Positions 47,773-57,122 of a stretch of 64,000 nt of DNA are shown piece after piece; within the stretch, counting starts at the first letter, position 1, and every line of letters starts with the position of its first letter. The DNA is from Methylotuvimicrobium alcaliphilum 20Z. GTDB lineage: Bacteria > Pseudomonadota > Gammaproteobacteria > Methylococcales > Methylomonadaceae. The stretch is from the NCBI RefSeq assembly GCF_000968535.2, contig NC_016112.1, positions 620,001 through 684,000 of the forward strand, written 5' to 3'. The position numbers were made by a program, and so were the translations under genes. A model generated the notes under the pieces. It made no database searches and had not been told where the DNA came from. It was given only the letters and a program-made list of their open reading frames with translations.

Positions 47773-48651
47773 TTAATGCCTCACTTGCAACACGATCAGG
47801 CTGCCGAGCACCATGACCAAGCTTGCCATCAAGCGGCGGAGCAAGTGAGGTTCATTGAAAATGCGGTGCCCGAGAAAAACTTGTAAAAGCATGCCCAATT
47901 GAAACAGCGCCAGCGCGTAAGCCACGAGCATATGCGACATCAATACCAGGGTCAGATATTGCATCACGAAAACCGATGCGCCGGTGGCGAAAATCAATGA
48001 TAGATGCGTTCGCGATTGTTTGAGGCTCTTCATCAACGGCTCTTGATTGAGATAGGCATTGGCCGCCAAAATCAGCGGCAAGCCGAACAATGACCAAAAA
48101 ATCAAGGTTTCCAGCGGCGTCGAATGCTCGAGCGAGCCTTTTAGGAAAACCGTGCCGATCGAAAACAACAAGATAGAAAGAAACCTAGCTTGAACGCCCC
48201 GGTCGAGCAGCAATTGTCCGATTCGGCTTCCTGTCGCGTCGCTCGACGGGGGCATCAGCAAAAAACTGCCGCCGATGATGACCAAGACTCCGAAAAAACC
48301 CTGAGTCGAGGGTACCTCGCCAAGAAAAAGGAACGCCAACAACATCGAAAAAATAACTTTGTAGGCGTTGAGCGGTCCGAATACCGATAAGTCGGTTTTA
48401 GACAGCGACATCACCAAAAACATCCAACCGCCGACATCGAGCAAGGCGGCCAGAAACACATTCAGCCAAAATGACGGACTCAATCCCGAAAAGGCGAAAT
48501 CAAACAGAAACGGCGAGGATAATATGGACAATACGATATAGGTTGCCGCGACGATGTAAAACGGGTGCAAGCCTTGATGGGCGAGCTGCTTTTGAAAAAC
48601 ATTGGACATCGATGACAACATCAGGCGTCCAAAAACGAACATAATTTCCAA
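47773..48651 (-). CDS. EamA-family (DMT) transporter
   Basis: 292 residues with ten hydrophobic helices in two repeated halves. The EamA pattern is visible at VFGPLNAYKVIFSMLLAFLFLGEVPSTQGFFGVLVIIGG and again at LFQLGMLLQVFLGHRIFNEPHLLRRLMASLVMVLGSLIV. Substrate unknown; family members export amino acids, nucleotides or metabolites. Convergent with pyrD. Confidence 0.88.
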   Translation of the reverse strand: MEIMFVFGRLMLSSMSNVFQKQLAHQGLHPFYIVAATYIVLSILSSPFLFDFAFSGLSPSFWLNVFLAALLDVGGWMFLVMSLSKTDLSVFGPLNAYKVIFSMLLAFLFLGEVPSTQGFFGVLVIIGGSFLLMPPSSDATGSRIGQLLLDRGVQARFLSILLFSIGTVFLKGSLEHSTPLETLIFWSLFGLPLILAANAYLNQEPLMKSLKQSRTHLSLIFATGASVFVMQYLTLVLMSHMLVAYALALFQLGMLLQVFLGHRIFNEPHLLRRLMASLVMVLGSLIVLQVRH

Positions 48652-49141
48652 GAATACTTTTCCTACGTATATAAGACTGAGTGTGGCGCAAATGACACGC
48701 GTGGTGTCCTGTCATAAACCTAAATTCGGCAGTTTTACCATGAAGCACATGAAGTATTTCAAAAGGATGTTCGTTAATTTTGAGTAACCTTTCAGTAGCG
48801 CAAAATTGTTTTGCACGACCATGGCAAGCTATTGAATTAAATTCTTATTCTTCATAATCTTCATGGTGAAATGCTTTTTCTAGGATAAAAGCTTTATCGA
48901 GACAGGAACAATTTTCTCAACACACAGGATATCGCGATTATCGGCAAAACCGCCCATTTTATACCCATCGTTAAACAAAAATAAGTTTTTCACTGTTTCC
49001 CAAGCTCCGCTTGCCGTCACGGGAAGCAGAGCTTCCGAGACTGCATTCCCAAGCAAAGAGCTTGGGAATGAGCCGAACATAAGAATAGTTTACAATCAAC
49101 CGTTAAATAACTCCGCGCCTCAGCGCGAGAAATAGATAATT
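48652..49141. other. Intergenic region with dispersed repeats
   Basis: No gene seen. It holds an inverted copy (48861-48882) of the 22-nt segment found at 8131-8152 and a cluster of hairpins of the type CCAAGCTC...GAGCTTGGG and GGAAGC...GCTTCC at about 48998-49070, related to hairpins inside the family-3 element at 58828-59175. The promoter of the helicase gene must lie here. Confidence 0.5.
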
Positions 49142-52100
49142 ATGACAACGGACTGGCAAGCCTTTCAAAACGACTGTTGTAGCCTCGATCTCGAAACTAA
49201 CGAAAACGGCGAGATTTTCGCGCTCGGCGGGCGCTTTCGTGGCAGGGAATTCCTGCGCAAAGCGCCTTTCGATATTCGAAGCGTCTTGGCCGAGTTCGAC
49301 CGCTTTGCCGCCGAGGCCGGATGTCTCCTCGGCCATAACCTGATCGGTCACGACCTGCCGGTTTGCCGCGCGATAGCACCGAATCATGCCTTTTTGAATA
49401 AACCGGTCGTCGATACGCTGTATCTGTCGCCGCTGGCCTTTCCCGAAAATCCCTATCATCGCCTCGTCAAGAATTACAAATTGGTGCGCGACGGCCTGAG
49501 CGATCCTTTGCTCGACGCCAAGTTGGCCGAGTCGCTGTTTCAGGATCAATGGAGTGCATTGCATGAACAGCAGCAAGCCTTCGGCATCGTGTCGTTTTAT
49601 CATTACGCCTTTTCCGGCGATCCTGGTTTCAGCGGAATCTGCCGGATGATGGAGGCTGTCGGGGCCGTGTTACCGGGCGCCTCGCAAGCCTTCGATATAT
49701 TCAAGCAAACGTCGTCTGGAAAAGTCTGCGAGACTGCGTTCAACAAAGTCGTGTTGTCATATCTGCCCGACCCTCGCTTGCGTCAAGCGTTGGCTTATTG
49801 CCTAGCCTGGCTGCGGGTCGCGGGCGGAAATTCGGTGCTGCCGCCATGGGTCCGGCAACGTTTTCACGACGTCGGCCCGGCCTTGAGTCAATTGCGCGAT
49901 ATTCCGTGCGGCAATCCGGCTTGCCGCTATTGTGCCGGCGTGCACGATCCGGTGAGCCAATTGACGCGCTATTTCGGCTTTCCTGCATTCCGCGAGGAAC
50001 CGGCAAGCGATGACGGCGGCAGCTTACAGCAAGCGATCGTGCAGGCCGCGATGAGCGACCGGCCGTTGTTTGCGGTGCTGCCGACCGGCGGCGGCAAGTC
50101 GCTGTGTTTTCAATTGCCGGCATTGGTGCGCTATCAGCGGCGCGGCGTGTTGACGGTCGTGATTTCGCCGCTGCAGGCCTTGATGAAGGATCAGGTCGAT
50201 AATTTGCGCAACAAGACCGGCGCGCCGAATGTTGCAGCGCTCTACGGTCTGTTGACCGCACCCGAGCGCGGCGAAGTGCTCAGGGCAATCCAAATGGGCG
50301 ACATCGCGATACTCTATGTCTCTCCCGAGCAATTGCGCAATACCGGTTTTCAAAATGCGATCGCACAACGGGAAATCGGCTGCTGGGTGTTCGACGAAGC
50401 GCATTGTTTATCTAAGTGGGGGCATGATTTTCGGCCAGATTATCTCTATGCCGCGCGCTTCATCAAGGAATTTGCCGCGAAGCACCGCGCGCCGCTGCCG
50501 CCGGTGCAGTGCTTCACCGCGACCGCGAAGCAAGACGTCAAGGATGAAATCATCGACTATTTTCGCGCTCACTTGGGTCAGGAGTTGGAGGTTTTCGAGG
50601 GCGGCGTCGAACGCAGCAATTTGCATTTCGAAGTGCAGACCGTCAATGCCGCCGACAAATACCCGCGCATCCACGCCCTATTGACCGAGCGCTTGACTGG
50701 CGAGACCGGCAGCGCGATCGTTTATTGCTCGACCCAAAAAAACACCGAAGCGGTGGCCGAGTTTCTGCAACAAGCGGGATGGCAAGCCGAGGCCTTTCAC
50801 GCCGGCAAGGATGCGGCCGAGAAAAAGCATATCCAGGAAAACTTCGTCGGCGGCATCACCCGCGTGATTAGCGCGACCAATGCGTTCGGCATGGGTATCG
50901 ACAAGGAAGACGTACGCTTGGTGATTCATGCCGACATTCCAGGCTCGCTCGAAAACTATTTGCAGGAAGCGGGGCGCGCCGGTCGCGACCGTCAGGATGC
51001 CGAATGCGTTTTGTTATTCGATGAGAACGATATCGACACGCAATTTAAACTATCGGCGCATTCGCAAATTACGCAACGCGATATCGCGCAGTTGCTTCGC
51101 GGAATCAGGCGATGCAAAAAAGACAAGTTCGGCAATGTAATCTTGACGGCCGGCGAGCTATTGCAAAACGATGCGGTCGACACGTCGTTCGGCAGTGACG
51201 ATTATAACGCCGCGACCAAGGTCGTCACGGCGGTTTCTTGGTTGGAGCGGGCCGGTTTCGTCGAGCGCAACGAAAACCGTACGCAAGTTTTTCAGGGTCG
51301 ACCGAAGGTCAAAAGTCTCGACGAAGCCGAAGCTAAGATCGATAAATTACCGCTTTCGCAACGTCAGAAAAAACGCTGGCTCGCGATTCTCGAAGAATTG
51401 TTCAATGCCGACAGCGACGAAGGCTTCAGCGCCGATCAATTGGCGATGCTCGGTGCGTTTGCCGAAAATGACGAAGACAAACCCGGGGAAACGGCCAGCC
51501 AACGCGTGATTCGAACTTTATACGACATGGCCGAGCAGGGGCTGATTCAAAAAAGTCTGCTGCTGACTGCATTCATTCGCTACAAGGTGGCTCAATCATC
51601 GCAGGCTCAATTAACTGCCGTCTGCAAACTGGAGCGCGCGATGATCGCCGCAATGGGCGAATTAGCCCCCGATGCCGCAGGCGACGATTGGCAGGTCTTG
51701 TCGCTTCGGCATTTAAACCAACATTTGCTGGATCAAGGTTACGAACAAAGCCATTTGGAAGCGCTGCGCCTATTGTTGAATAGTCTAAGCCGGGACGGTT
51801 TGGGTTTGGCCGGTAACAAAGGCAGTCTATTTGTGCGTCATCGCGGGCTCGATCAATATGCGGTCAAACTAAACCGCGGCTGGCCCGCGCTGATTGCGAC
51901 TGCCGAAAAACGGCAAGGCATCGCCAAGATCGTGTTGGATTGCATCGTCGGCCGGGTACCGGAAGGCGCGCCGCCGGCCGCCGATGTGCTGGTCGAATTT
52001 GCCGCCGAAGATTTGCTGTCGGCTTTGCGGCAGGATGCGGTCGCATTGGCGGAGGTGAAGGACCCGCTCGCGGCGGTCGAGCGGGCGCTGAATTTTTTGC

Positions 52101-54310
52101 ACGAACAAAAAATCATTACCTTGCAAAAAGGCCTTGCGGTTTTCCGGCAGGCGATGACCATCAATGTCTTGCCGGAAGCAAAGTCGCGCCGCTACCGCAA
52201 GGGCGATTACGAGCCGCTGTCCCAGCATTACGGCGAGCGGGTGTTTCAGGTGCATGTGATGAATGAATATGCGCGGCGCGGACTCGAAAAAATCGGTCAG
52301 GCGCTGGCCTTCGTCGTCGCTTATTTTTCGCTCGATAAGGCCGAATTCGTGCAGCGCTATTTTGCCGGGCGCAAGGAAATACTCGAACGCGCGGCCAGCC
52401 AACAAGCCTTTCAGCGCATCGCCTCCGATCTAAATAATCCCGAACAAATCGCGCTGGTCTCGGCGCCGGAAGACGACAATGCGCTGATTCTGGCGGGCCC
52501 CGGTTCCGGCAAGACGCGCGTCGTCGTGCACCGCTGCGCGTATTTGTTGCGCGTCAAGCAAGTCCTGGCTCAGGCAATTTTAGTGCTGTGTTTCAACCGT
52601 TCCGCCGCAAACGAAATTCGTCGGCGGCTGATCGAGCTGGCCGGCGACGAAGCGCGCTACGTGACCGTGCAAACCTATCACGGTTTCAGCTTGCGCTTGA
52701 CCGGACATGCCTTAAGCGGTTTGTACGGCGACGGCGAAGCCTCTGCTGAGTCGTTCGCCGAAATGATCGGCGAGGCGATAGCACTTTTGAAAGGCGAAAA
52801 AAATTTGCTCGGCGTCGAGCCGGACGCGGCTCGAGACCGCTTACTGGCAGGCTATCGTTTCATCCTGGTCGACGAATACCAGGATATCGACGCGGAGCAA
52901 TACCGGCTCATTTCCGCGATTGCCGGGCGCAGTCTCGACGAAGACAGTAAATTGACGATCCTCGCGGTCGGCGACGACGATCAAAATATTTACCAATTTC
53001 GCGGCGCGAATGTCGAGTTCATCCGGCAATTTCAGCAAGACTATCAAGCGCATGTTCATTACTTAGTCGAAAATTACCGCTCGAGCGCTCATATCATCGC
53101 CGCCGCGAACGCCTTGATCGGACATAACCGGGATCGGATGAAACAACAGCATCCGATACGAATCAACAAACAGCGCGGCAACCTCGAACCCGGCGGGCGC
53201 TGGCAAGCGCTCGATACTTTAACGCGCGGCAGAGTCAGGCAAATCGATACCGTAGGCGAGTCGATGCAAGCCTTGCAGGTTGCCGAAGAACTCAAGCAGA
53301 TGCGGCAATTAGACGTTCGCCTGCAATGGCCGAACTGCGCGGTACTTGCGCGCGAATGGCGCTATTTAAGTCCGGTCCGGTCCGTTTTCGAGGCGCAAGG
53401 CATTCCGGTCAGCATCGTGCTGCCGGCCGATCGAAGGCCGCCTCCGTTTCGTATCCGCGAAAACGCGGGCTTACTCGATGCGCTAAAAAATCATGCGGAA
53501 CCGCTGACGCGCCCGTCTTATTGGCTCGATTGGCTGGGCGAACATTATGGCGAGCAACCGAGAAACCCCTGGCTGATGCAGCTCAAAGAACTTCTGGGCG
53601 ATTGGCGGAGTGAAACCGGAGACGGCGAAACGGCCAATAGTCAAACTCTCGATTTCATCGTCGAAACGCTCGCCGAACAACGTCTCGACCGAACCTTCGG
53701 ACAGGGCGTCTTGCTCGGCACTGTACATTCGGTCAAAGGTCTCGAATTCGATCATGTCGTGATAATCGACGGCGGTTGGAATTCGCGAGCCGGAGAAGAA
53801 GAGCAGCGCCGTCTGCTCTATGTTGCAATGACCCGCGCGCGAGAAACGCTTTGCCTGATGCATCGTAAGGATCTTCGCAACCCCTATCTGTCCGAGATAC
53901 GAGGCGATCATTTGCTGATGACCGAAGTGCCGGAGCTCGATGCGCAAGATCGGCCAATAATTCTTCGCGATTACGAAATCCTGGGCTTAAAAGACTTCAA
54001 CATCGGCTATGCCGGTTCATTTCCCGAACAACACTCGATACACCGGCGTCTCGCGGAATTAAAACCGGGCAGCGAACTGAATTTCGCCCGTATCAACGGT
54101 AAATTGGTTTTGCAATCCGGCGGCGAAACCGTAGCCGCGTTGTCGCAAAAAGCCCAACACGAATGGGCGGACAAATACGTCAATGCGGAAAAAACGACTG
54201 TGCTTGCGATGATCCGCCGCCATGCCGAAGACGGGGAGGAGCAATACCGCAAGCGCTGTCAATGCTCGGTTTGGGAAGTGCCTTTCGTCGAAGTCGTGTG
54301 CCGGGGGTAG
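49142..54310 (+). CDS. Giant fusion: DEDD exonuclease + RecQ helicase + UvrD-type helicase
   Basis: 1722 residues in one uninterrupted frame. Residues about 10-135 look like a DEDD 3'-5' exonuclease (SLDLETN at 14-20, GHNLIGHD at 64-71, SDPLLDAKLA at 120-129). A Cys cluster CGNPACRYC is at 256-264. RecQ-type SF2 helicase: Walker A LPTGGGKS at 313-320, DEAH at 418-421, ATNAFGMGIDKEDVR and QEAGRAGRDR up to about 617. An SF1 UvrD/Rep helicase follows: Walker A AGPGSGKT at 1118-1125, VDEYQDID at 1243-1250, VGDDDQNIYQFRGA at 1276-1289, TVHSVKGLEFDHVV at 1527-1540 and VAMTRAR at 1561-1567. Two helicases of different superfamilies in one chain imply coordinated DNA unwinding and degradation, in repair or defence (inference). 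No partner gene is adjacent. Confidence 0.9.
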   Translation: MTTDWQAFQNDCCSLDLETNENGEIFALGGRFRGREFLRKAPFDIRSVLAEFDRFAAEAGCLLGHNLIGHDLPVCRAIAPNHAFLNKPVVDTLYLSPLAFPENPYHRLVKNYKLVRDGLSDPLLDAKLAESLFQDQWSALHEQQQAFGIVSFYHYAFSGDPGFSGICRMMEAVGAVLPGASQAFDIFKQTSSGKVCETAFNKVVLSYLPDPRLRQALAYCLAWLRVAGGNSVLPPWVRQRFHDVGPALSQLRDIPCGNPACRYCAGVHDPVSQLTRYFGFPAFREEPASDDGGSLQQAIVQAAMSDRPLFAVLPTGGGKSLCFQLPALVRYQRRGVLTVVISPLQALMKDQVDNLRNKTGAPNVAALYGLLTAPERGEVLRAIQMGDIAILYVSPEQLRNTGFQNAIAQREIGCWVFDEAHCLSKWGHDFRPDYLYAARFIKEFAAKHRAPLPPVQCFTATAKQDVKDEIIDYFRAHLGQELEVFEGGVERSNLHFEVQTVNAADKYPRIHALLTERLTGETGSAIVYCSTQKNTEAVAEFLQQAGWQAEAFHAGKDAAEKKHIQENFVGGITRVISATNAFGMGIDKEDVRLVIHADIPGSLENYLQEAGRAGRDRQDAECVLLFDENDIDTQFKLSAHSQITQRDIAQLLRGIRRCKKDKFGNVILTAGELLQNDAVDTSFGSDDYNAATKVVTAVSWLERAGFVERNENRTQVFQGRPKVKSLDEAEAKIDKLPLSQRQKKRWLAILEELFNADSDEGFSADQLAMLGAFAENDEDKPGETASQRVIRTLYDMAEQGLIQKSLLLTAFIRYKVAQSSQAQLTAVCKLERAMIAAMGELAPDAAGDDWQVLSLRHLNQHLLDQGYEQSHLEALRLLLNSLSRDGLGLAGNKGSLFVRHRGLDQYAVKLNRGWPALIATAEKRQGIAKIVLDCIVGRVPEGAPPAADVLVEFAAEDLLSALRQDAVALAEVKDPLAAVERALNFLHEQKIITLQKGLAVFRQAMTINVLPEAKSRRYRKGDYEPLSQHYGERVFQVHVMNEYARRGLEKIGQALAFVVAYFSLDKAEFVQRYFAGRKEILERAASQQAFQRIASDLNNPEQIALVSAPEDDNALILAGPGSGKTRVVVHRCAYLLRVKQVLAQAILVLCFNRSAANEIRRRLIELAGDEARYVTVQTYHGFSLRLTGHALSGLYGDGEASAESFAEMIGEAIALLKGEKNLLGVEPDAARDRLLAGYRFILVDEYQDIDAEQYRLISAIAGRSLDEDSKLTILAVGDDDQNIYQFRGANVEFIRQFQQDYQAHVHYLVENYRSSAHIIAAANALIGHNRDRMKQQHPIRINKQRGNLEPGGRWQALDTLTRGRVRQIDTVGESMQALQVAEELKQMRQLDVRLQWPNCAVLAREWRYLSPVRSVFEAQGIPVSIVLPADRRPPPFRIRENAGLLDALKNHAEPLTRPSYWLDWLGEHYGEQPRNPWLMQLKELLGDWRSETGDGETANSQTLDFIVETLAEQRLDRTFGQGVLLGTVHSVKGLEFDHVVIIDGGWNSRAGEEEQRRLLYVAMTRARETLCLMHRKDLRNPYLSEIRGDHLLMTEVPELDAQDRPIILRDYEILGLKDFNIGYAGSFPEQHSIHRRLAELKPGSELNFARINGKLVLQSGGETVAALSQKAQHEWADKYVNAEKTTVLAMIRRHAEDGEEQYRKRCQCSVWEVPFVEVVCRG

Positions 54311-54635
54311 AAAAGACACTGACTCTGAAATTAAACCCTACCCCTTTCCTCGACTATTCCGCTTAGGTCGCCAAGAGGTTTAAATTCAAATTACTGAAAA
54401 ATAAGTATATGATGACCTAAGTGGTTTATTTTATAGGTCTGGTAGCTATTCTCAGGCTTTAGTCCTGTTCTGAGTACAACGGCCAACGCCACTTGAATTA
54501 AAGCCGCAGAATCACTACCTGATTTGTGTCTTTTCCAACGCATTAGTCAATCAATTGGTTATCGGCCTTGAGGTCGTGTCCGGTTCAATGAGCCTTTATC
54601 AAGGGCTTTGTTTTTTAAAATCAGGAGTATAGACC
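54311..54635. other. Intergenic region, nothing recognised
   Basis: No gene, repeat family or clear terminator seen between the helicase fusion and the lipoprotein gene. AT-rich DNA at about 54390-54470 may hold the downstream promoter. Confidence 0.4.
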
Positions 54636-55178
54636 ATGAAGACAAATAACATCGACGCAAGAATCATTGTTCTGCTAGCCGTTACTGCGTTTATGTACGG
54701 TTGTGGCGATGAGCAGAAAGAGACCGGCAAACAGCCTGAGCAAACCGTTACCGAGAGCGTGCCGGCTAGTCCCATTTCGGAAATATCGGATAAAACCGTT
54801 GAAACGAACGGCAGTATGGCAGAGTCCACAGTTAAAAAATCAGTCGAAGCAGTTGAACGTGCGACGGAGCAGGCTGTTGAAAAAACAGCCGAAATCGCTC
54901 AGGATTTAGGGGTTAAAGCCGAAACAAAAATTAGTGAAGCGGCTACAACAGGCCAGGCGGAGATAAGCGAGGCCACATCGGAAGTAGTGAAGACTACGCC
55001 AGCACTAGTACGCAAAATCCAACAGGCCTTGGCGGACGCCGGTGTTAACCCGGGGCCTATCGATGGCATAATGGGCCCGAAAACAATGGCGGCTGTGAAA
55101 AGCTTTCAAAAACAGAAAGGTTTGGCTGAGGGCGCGATAACTGAGGAAACACTGCAGGCGTTAGAGGTTGCGTACTGA
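54636..55178 (+). CDS. Lipoprotein with peptidoglycan-binding domain
   Basis: 180 residues. Signal sequence with a lipobox-like YGC (Cys23), then a low-complexity charged region rich in E, A, T, K (about 25-120, apolipoprotein-like heptads), and a C-terminal PG_binding_1 domain at about 125-178 (IQQALADAGVNPGPIDGIMGPKTMAAVKSFQKQKGL). It probably bridges membrane and peptidoglycan. GTATAGACC before the ATG gives only a weak ribosome site, with CAGGAG a little further upstream. Confidence 0.85.
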   Translation: MKTNNIDARIIVLLAVTAFMYGCGDEQKETGKQPEQTVTESVPASPISEISDKTVETNGSMAESTVKKSVEAVERATEQAVEKTAEIAQDLGVKAETKISEAATTGQAEISEATSEVVKTTPALVRKIQQALADAGVNPGPIDGIMGPKTMAAVKSFQKQKGLAEGAITEETLQALEVAY

Positions 55179-55238
55179 CTGCAAGTTTCAAGACGGCGGC
55201 CTATGCCGACAAAAAACACCATAAATCCAGTCCTAAAT

Positions 55239-55413
55239 ATAATCATCGTAGATCAATATTCGGCGCCGGGACCGTCAAAGGACGCCGTGAACCCAGCACC
55301 TAAATTATCTAAGACAGTTAACCATAACCAATGGTCTATGGAATTTAGGTGCTGGGTGAATACGTCAATTTAGGCTCTATGCCTGCCACCGAATTTTGAT
55401 CTACGACGGGTAT
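55239..55413. mobile_element. Family-1 repeat with the 65-bp palindrome (copy 3), 175 bp
   Basis: Ends ATAATCATCGTAGATCAATA and, inverted, ATACCCGTCGTAGATCAAAA. The 65-bp insert is at 55292-55356 with TGAA at 55288-55291 and 55357-55360. The rest of the 55179-55721 gap holds no gene; an AT-rich promoter region precedes the nuclease gene. Confidence 0.85.
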
Positions 55414-55721
55414 AATCAACCAAGAGCGCCTGAGCGTGTTCCAATAAATTTTCCGGCAACTCGAATACCACATATTGACAGGCGATACAGGCAAGAAAAA
55501 TGATCGAATAATGCGAACGATCACGATGCTGAAAGTTTATGAATTTCAATAATTAGGCCCGAAAAACCAATTTTTCGATCAATTTTTAGCTATAGCAAAT
55601 TGTTTTTATGCCTATTTTGTGGGGATACATCAGGGTCAGATACAAATTATTTAGGAAATAAAAGGCACAAGCTGAATCATGCTAAACTTGGCCTCATGTT
55701 GTATTGTCTTTATCCTAACTC

Positions 55722-56651
55722 ATGAAAGAAAAGTACATTAATCTATTCACCGATTTTGGCTTTAAAAAAGCCTTTGGCGAAGAGGCAAGTAAAGAACATC
55801 TGATCAGCTTTCTGAATACCTTACTGCCGGAACACCACCAAATTCACGAATTACAATTCTGTAATAACGAATATCAAGGTGCGACGGCGCTGGACCGCAA
55901 AGCCATCTTTGATCTGAATTGCGTCAGTGCGACCGGTGAATATTTTATTGTCGAGCTGCAAAAAGCCAAGCAGAACTTCTTCAAAGACCGCAGTGTCTTT
56001 TATGCCACCTTCCCGATTCAACAGCAAGCCCAACGCGGCGACTGGGATTTTAGACTGTCGGCGGTCTACACCATCGGCATTTTGGACTTTGTGTTCGATG
56101 ATGAGGACAGCGCCCAGCGCGATGAAGTCATCCATCGAGTTCAATTGAAAAACCAGCATCATCAGGTGTTTTATGACAAGCTGACTTTTATCTACCTCAC
56201 CTTGCCCAACTTCAGAAAAACGGAAGACCAACTTGACACTTTGCAAGACAAATGGTTCTTTTTGTTCCGCCATTTGCATGAACTGGATGAAATCCCGCCG
56301 CGTTTGCGTGAAAAAGTCTTTTTGAGCTTGTTTGAAAAAGCCAGCATTGCCCGCTTTCAACCCGAAGAGCGCCAGGCCTATGAATCAAGCCTAAAATATT
56401 ACCGCGATTTGAAAAATGTGATTGATACAGCGCGAGAAGAGGGACGAGAAGAAGGCAGAGAAGAAGGTAGGGAAGAGGGGCGAGAGGAAGGCCAGCGTGC
56501 CTTGCTTCACCGCCTGATAACACTCAAATACGGTGTATTACCTGAAGATATTGTCTTGAAATTGGCACAGGCGGATACCGAGCAGTTAAGGCGTTGGTCT
56601 GAACGCATCCTGACCGCAGACACGTTAGCGCAATTATTTGCCGATCAATAA
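55722..56651 (+). CDS. Rpn-family recombination-promoting nuclease/putative transposase
   Basis: 309 residues. The N-terminal PD-(D/E)XK domain is of the Rpn/PDDEXK_2 type: INLFTDFGFKKAFGEEASKEHLISFLNTLL, then AIFDLNCVSATGEYFIVELQKAKQ with catalytic Asp, Glu-x-Gln-Lys residues. E. coli Rpn proteins cut DNA and raise RecA-independent recombination; newer work links them to phage defence. Residues 238-257 are five REEG tetrapeptides encoded by a 12-nt tandem repeat (56433-56492). Monocistronic. Confidence 0.92.
   Translation: MKEKYINLFTDFGFKKAFGEEASKEHLISFLNTLLPEHHQIHELQFCNNEYQGATALDRKAIFDLNCVSATGEYFIVELQKAKQNFFKDRSVFYATFPIQQQAQRGDWDFRLSAVYTIGILDFVFDDEDSAQRDEVIHRVQLKNQHHQVFYDKLTFIYLTLPNFRKTEDQLDTLQDKWFFLFRHLHELDEIPPRLREKVFLSLFEKASIARFQPEERQAYESSLKYYRDLKNVIDTAREEGREEGREEGREEGREEGQRALLHRLITLKYGVLPEDIVLKLAQADTEQLRRWSERILTADTLAQLFADQ
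56433..56492 (+). repeat. Five tandem 12-nt units coding for REEG
   Basis: Units such as CGAGAAGAGGGA, CGAGAAGAAGGC and AGAGAAGAAGGT follow one another without gap and keep the reading frame. The number of units can change by slippage without breaking the Rpn-type protein. Confidence 0.9.
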
Positions 56652-57122
56652 TGCCTCACCCCTAAACTCTGCTTGGCCTATCATCATGAGATTGAGGCCA
56701 GTTCTTCATTTGATACCATGAATGGAATAGGCATAAGCCCAATTTGTTGTCTATTCTATGGTGCGTTTATGGCCTTATTTGTCATGTCGGTATGGGCTGT
56801 CGATATCCAGGTTATATGGATGTGAAGCTACGCATTGCCATCCGTGGCACTGGATTCCGCCACAAATCCGTATGGAACGGATTTGCATTTATCCGAAGGG
56901 CTCCGGGCAGGATAGCCCGGAGTGAATCCTTGGCGGAATGATGCGTTCCTTTCTTAAATTGTCGCTTATGGGCAGTCTCGTTATTCCAAGCCGATCGGCT
57001 CTTTTTGAAAACTAGATGTTTTTTCGCTCGAATGGGCGTAATTTTAATTAACTCTCTTTTACCCTGCTAAACCGGTTAAAATGGGCGGTTTTTTACAACA
57101 CTTATCCATCCGGAACAAAATC
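56652..57122. repeat. Intergenic region with an ATTCCGCC...GGCGGAAT repeat
   Basis: TGCCATCCGTGGCACTGGAT at about 56836 followed by TCCGCC, two inner hairpins (AAATCCGT/ACGGATTT and GGCTCCGGGC/GCCCGGAG), and closing GGCGGAATGA at about 56933-56942. This is a longer version of the repeat at 45803-45853. No gene is called. Confidence 0.6.

Noticed and set aside
50024..50404. Long antisense frames inside the helicase fusion
   Set aside because: GC-rich third positions of a real gene create open antisense frames; the sense product has all helicase motifs.
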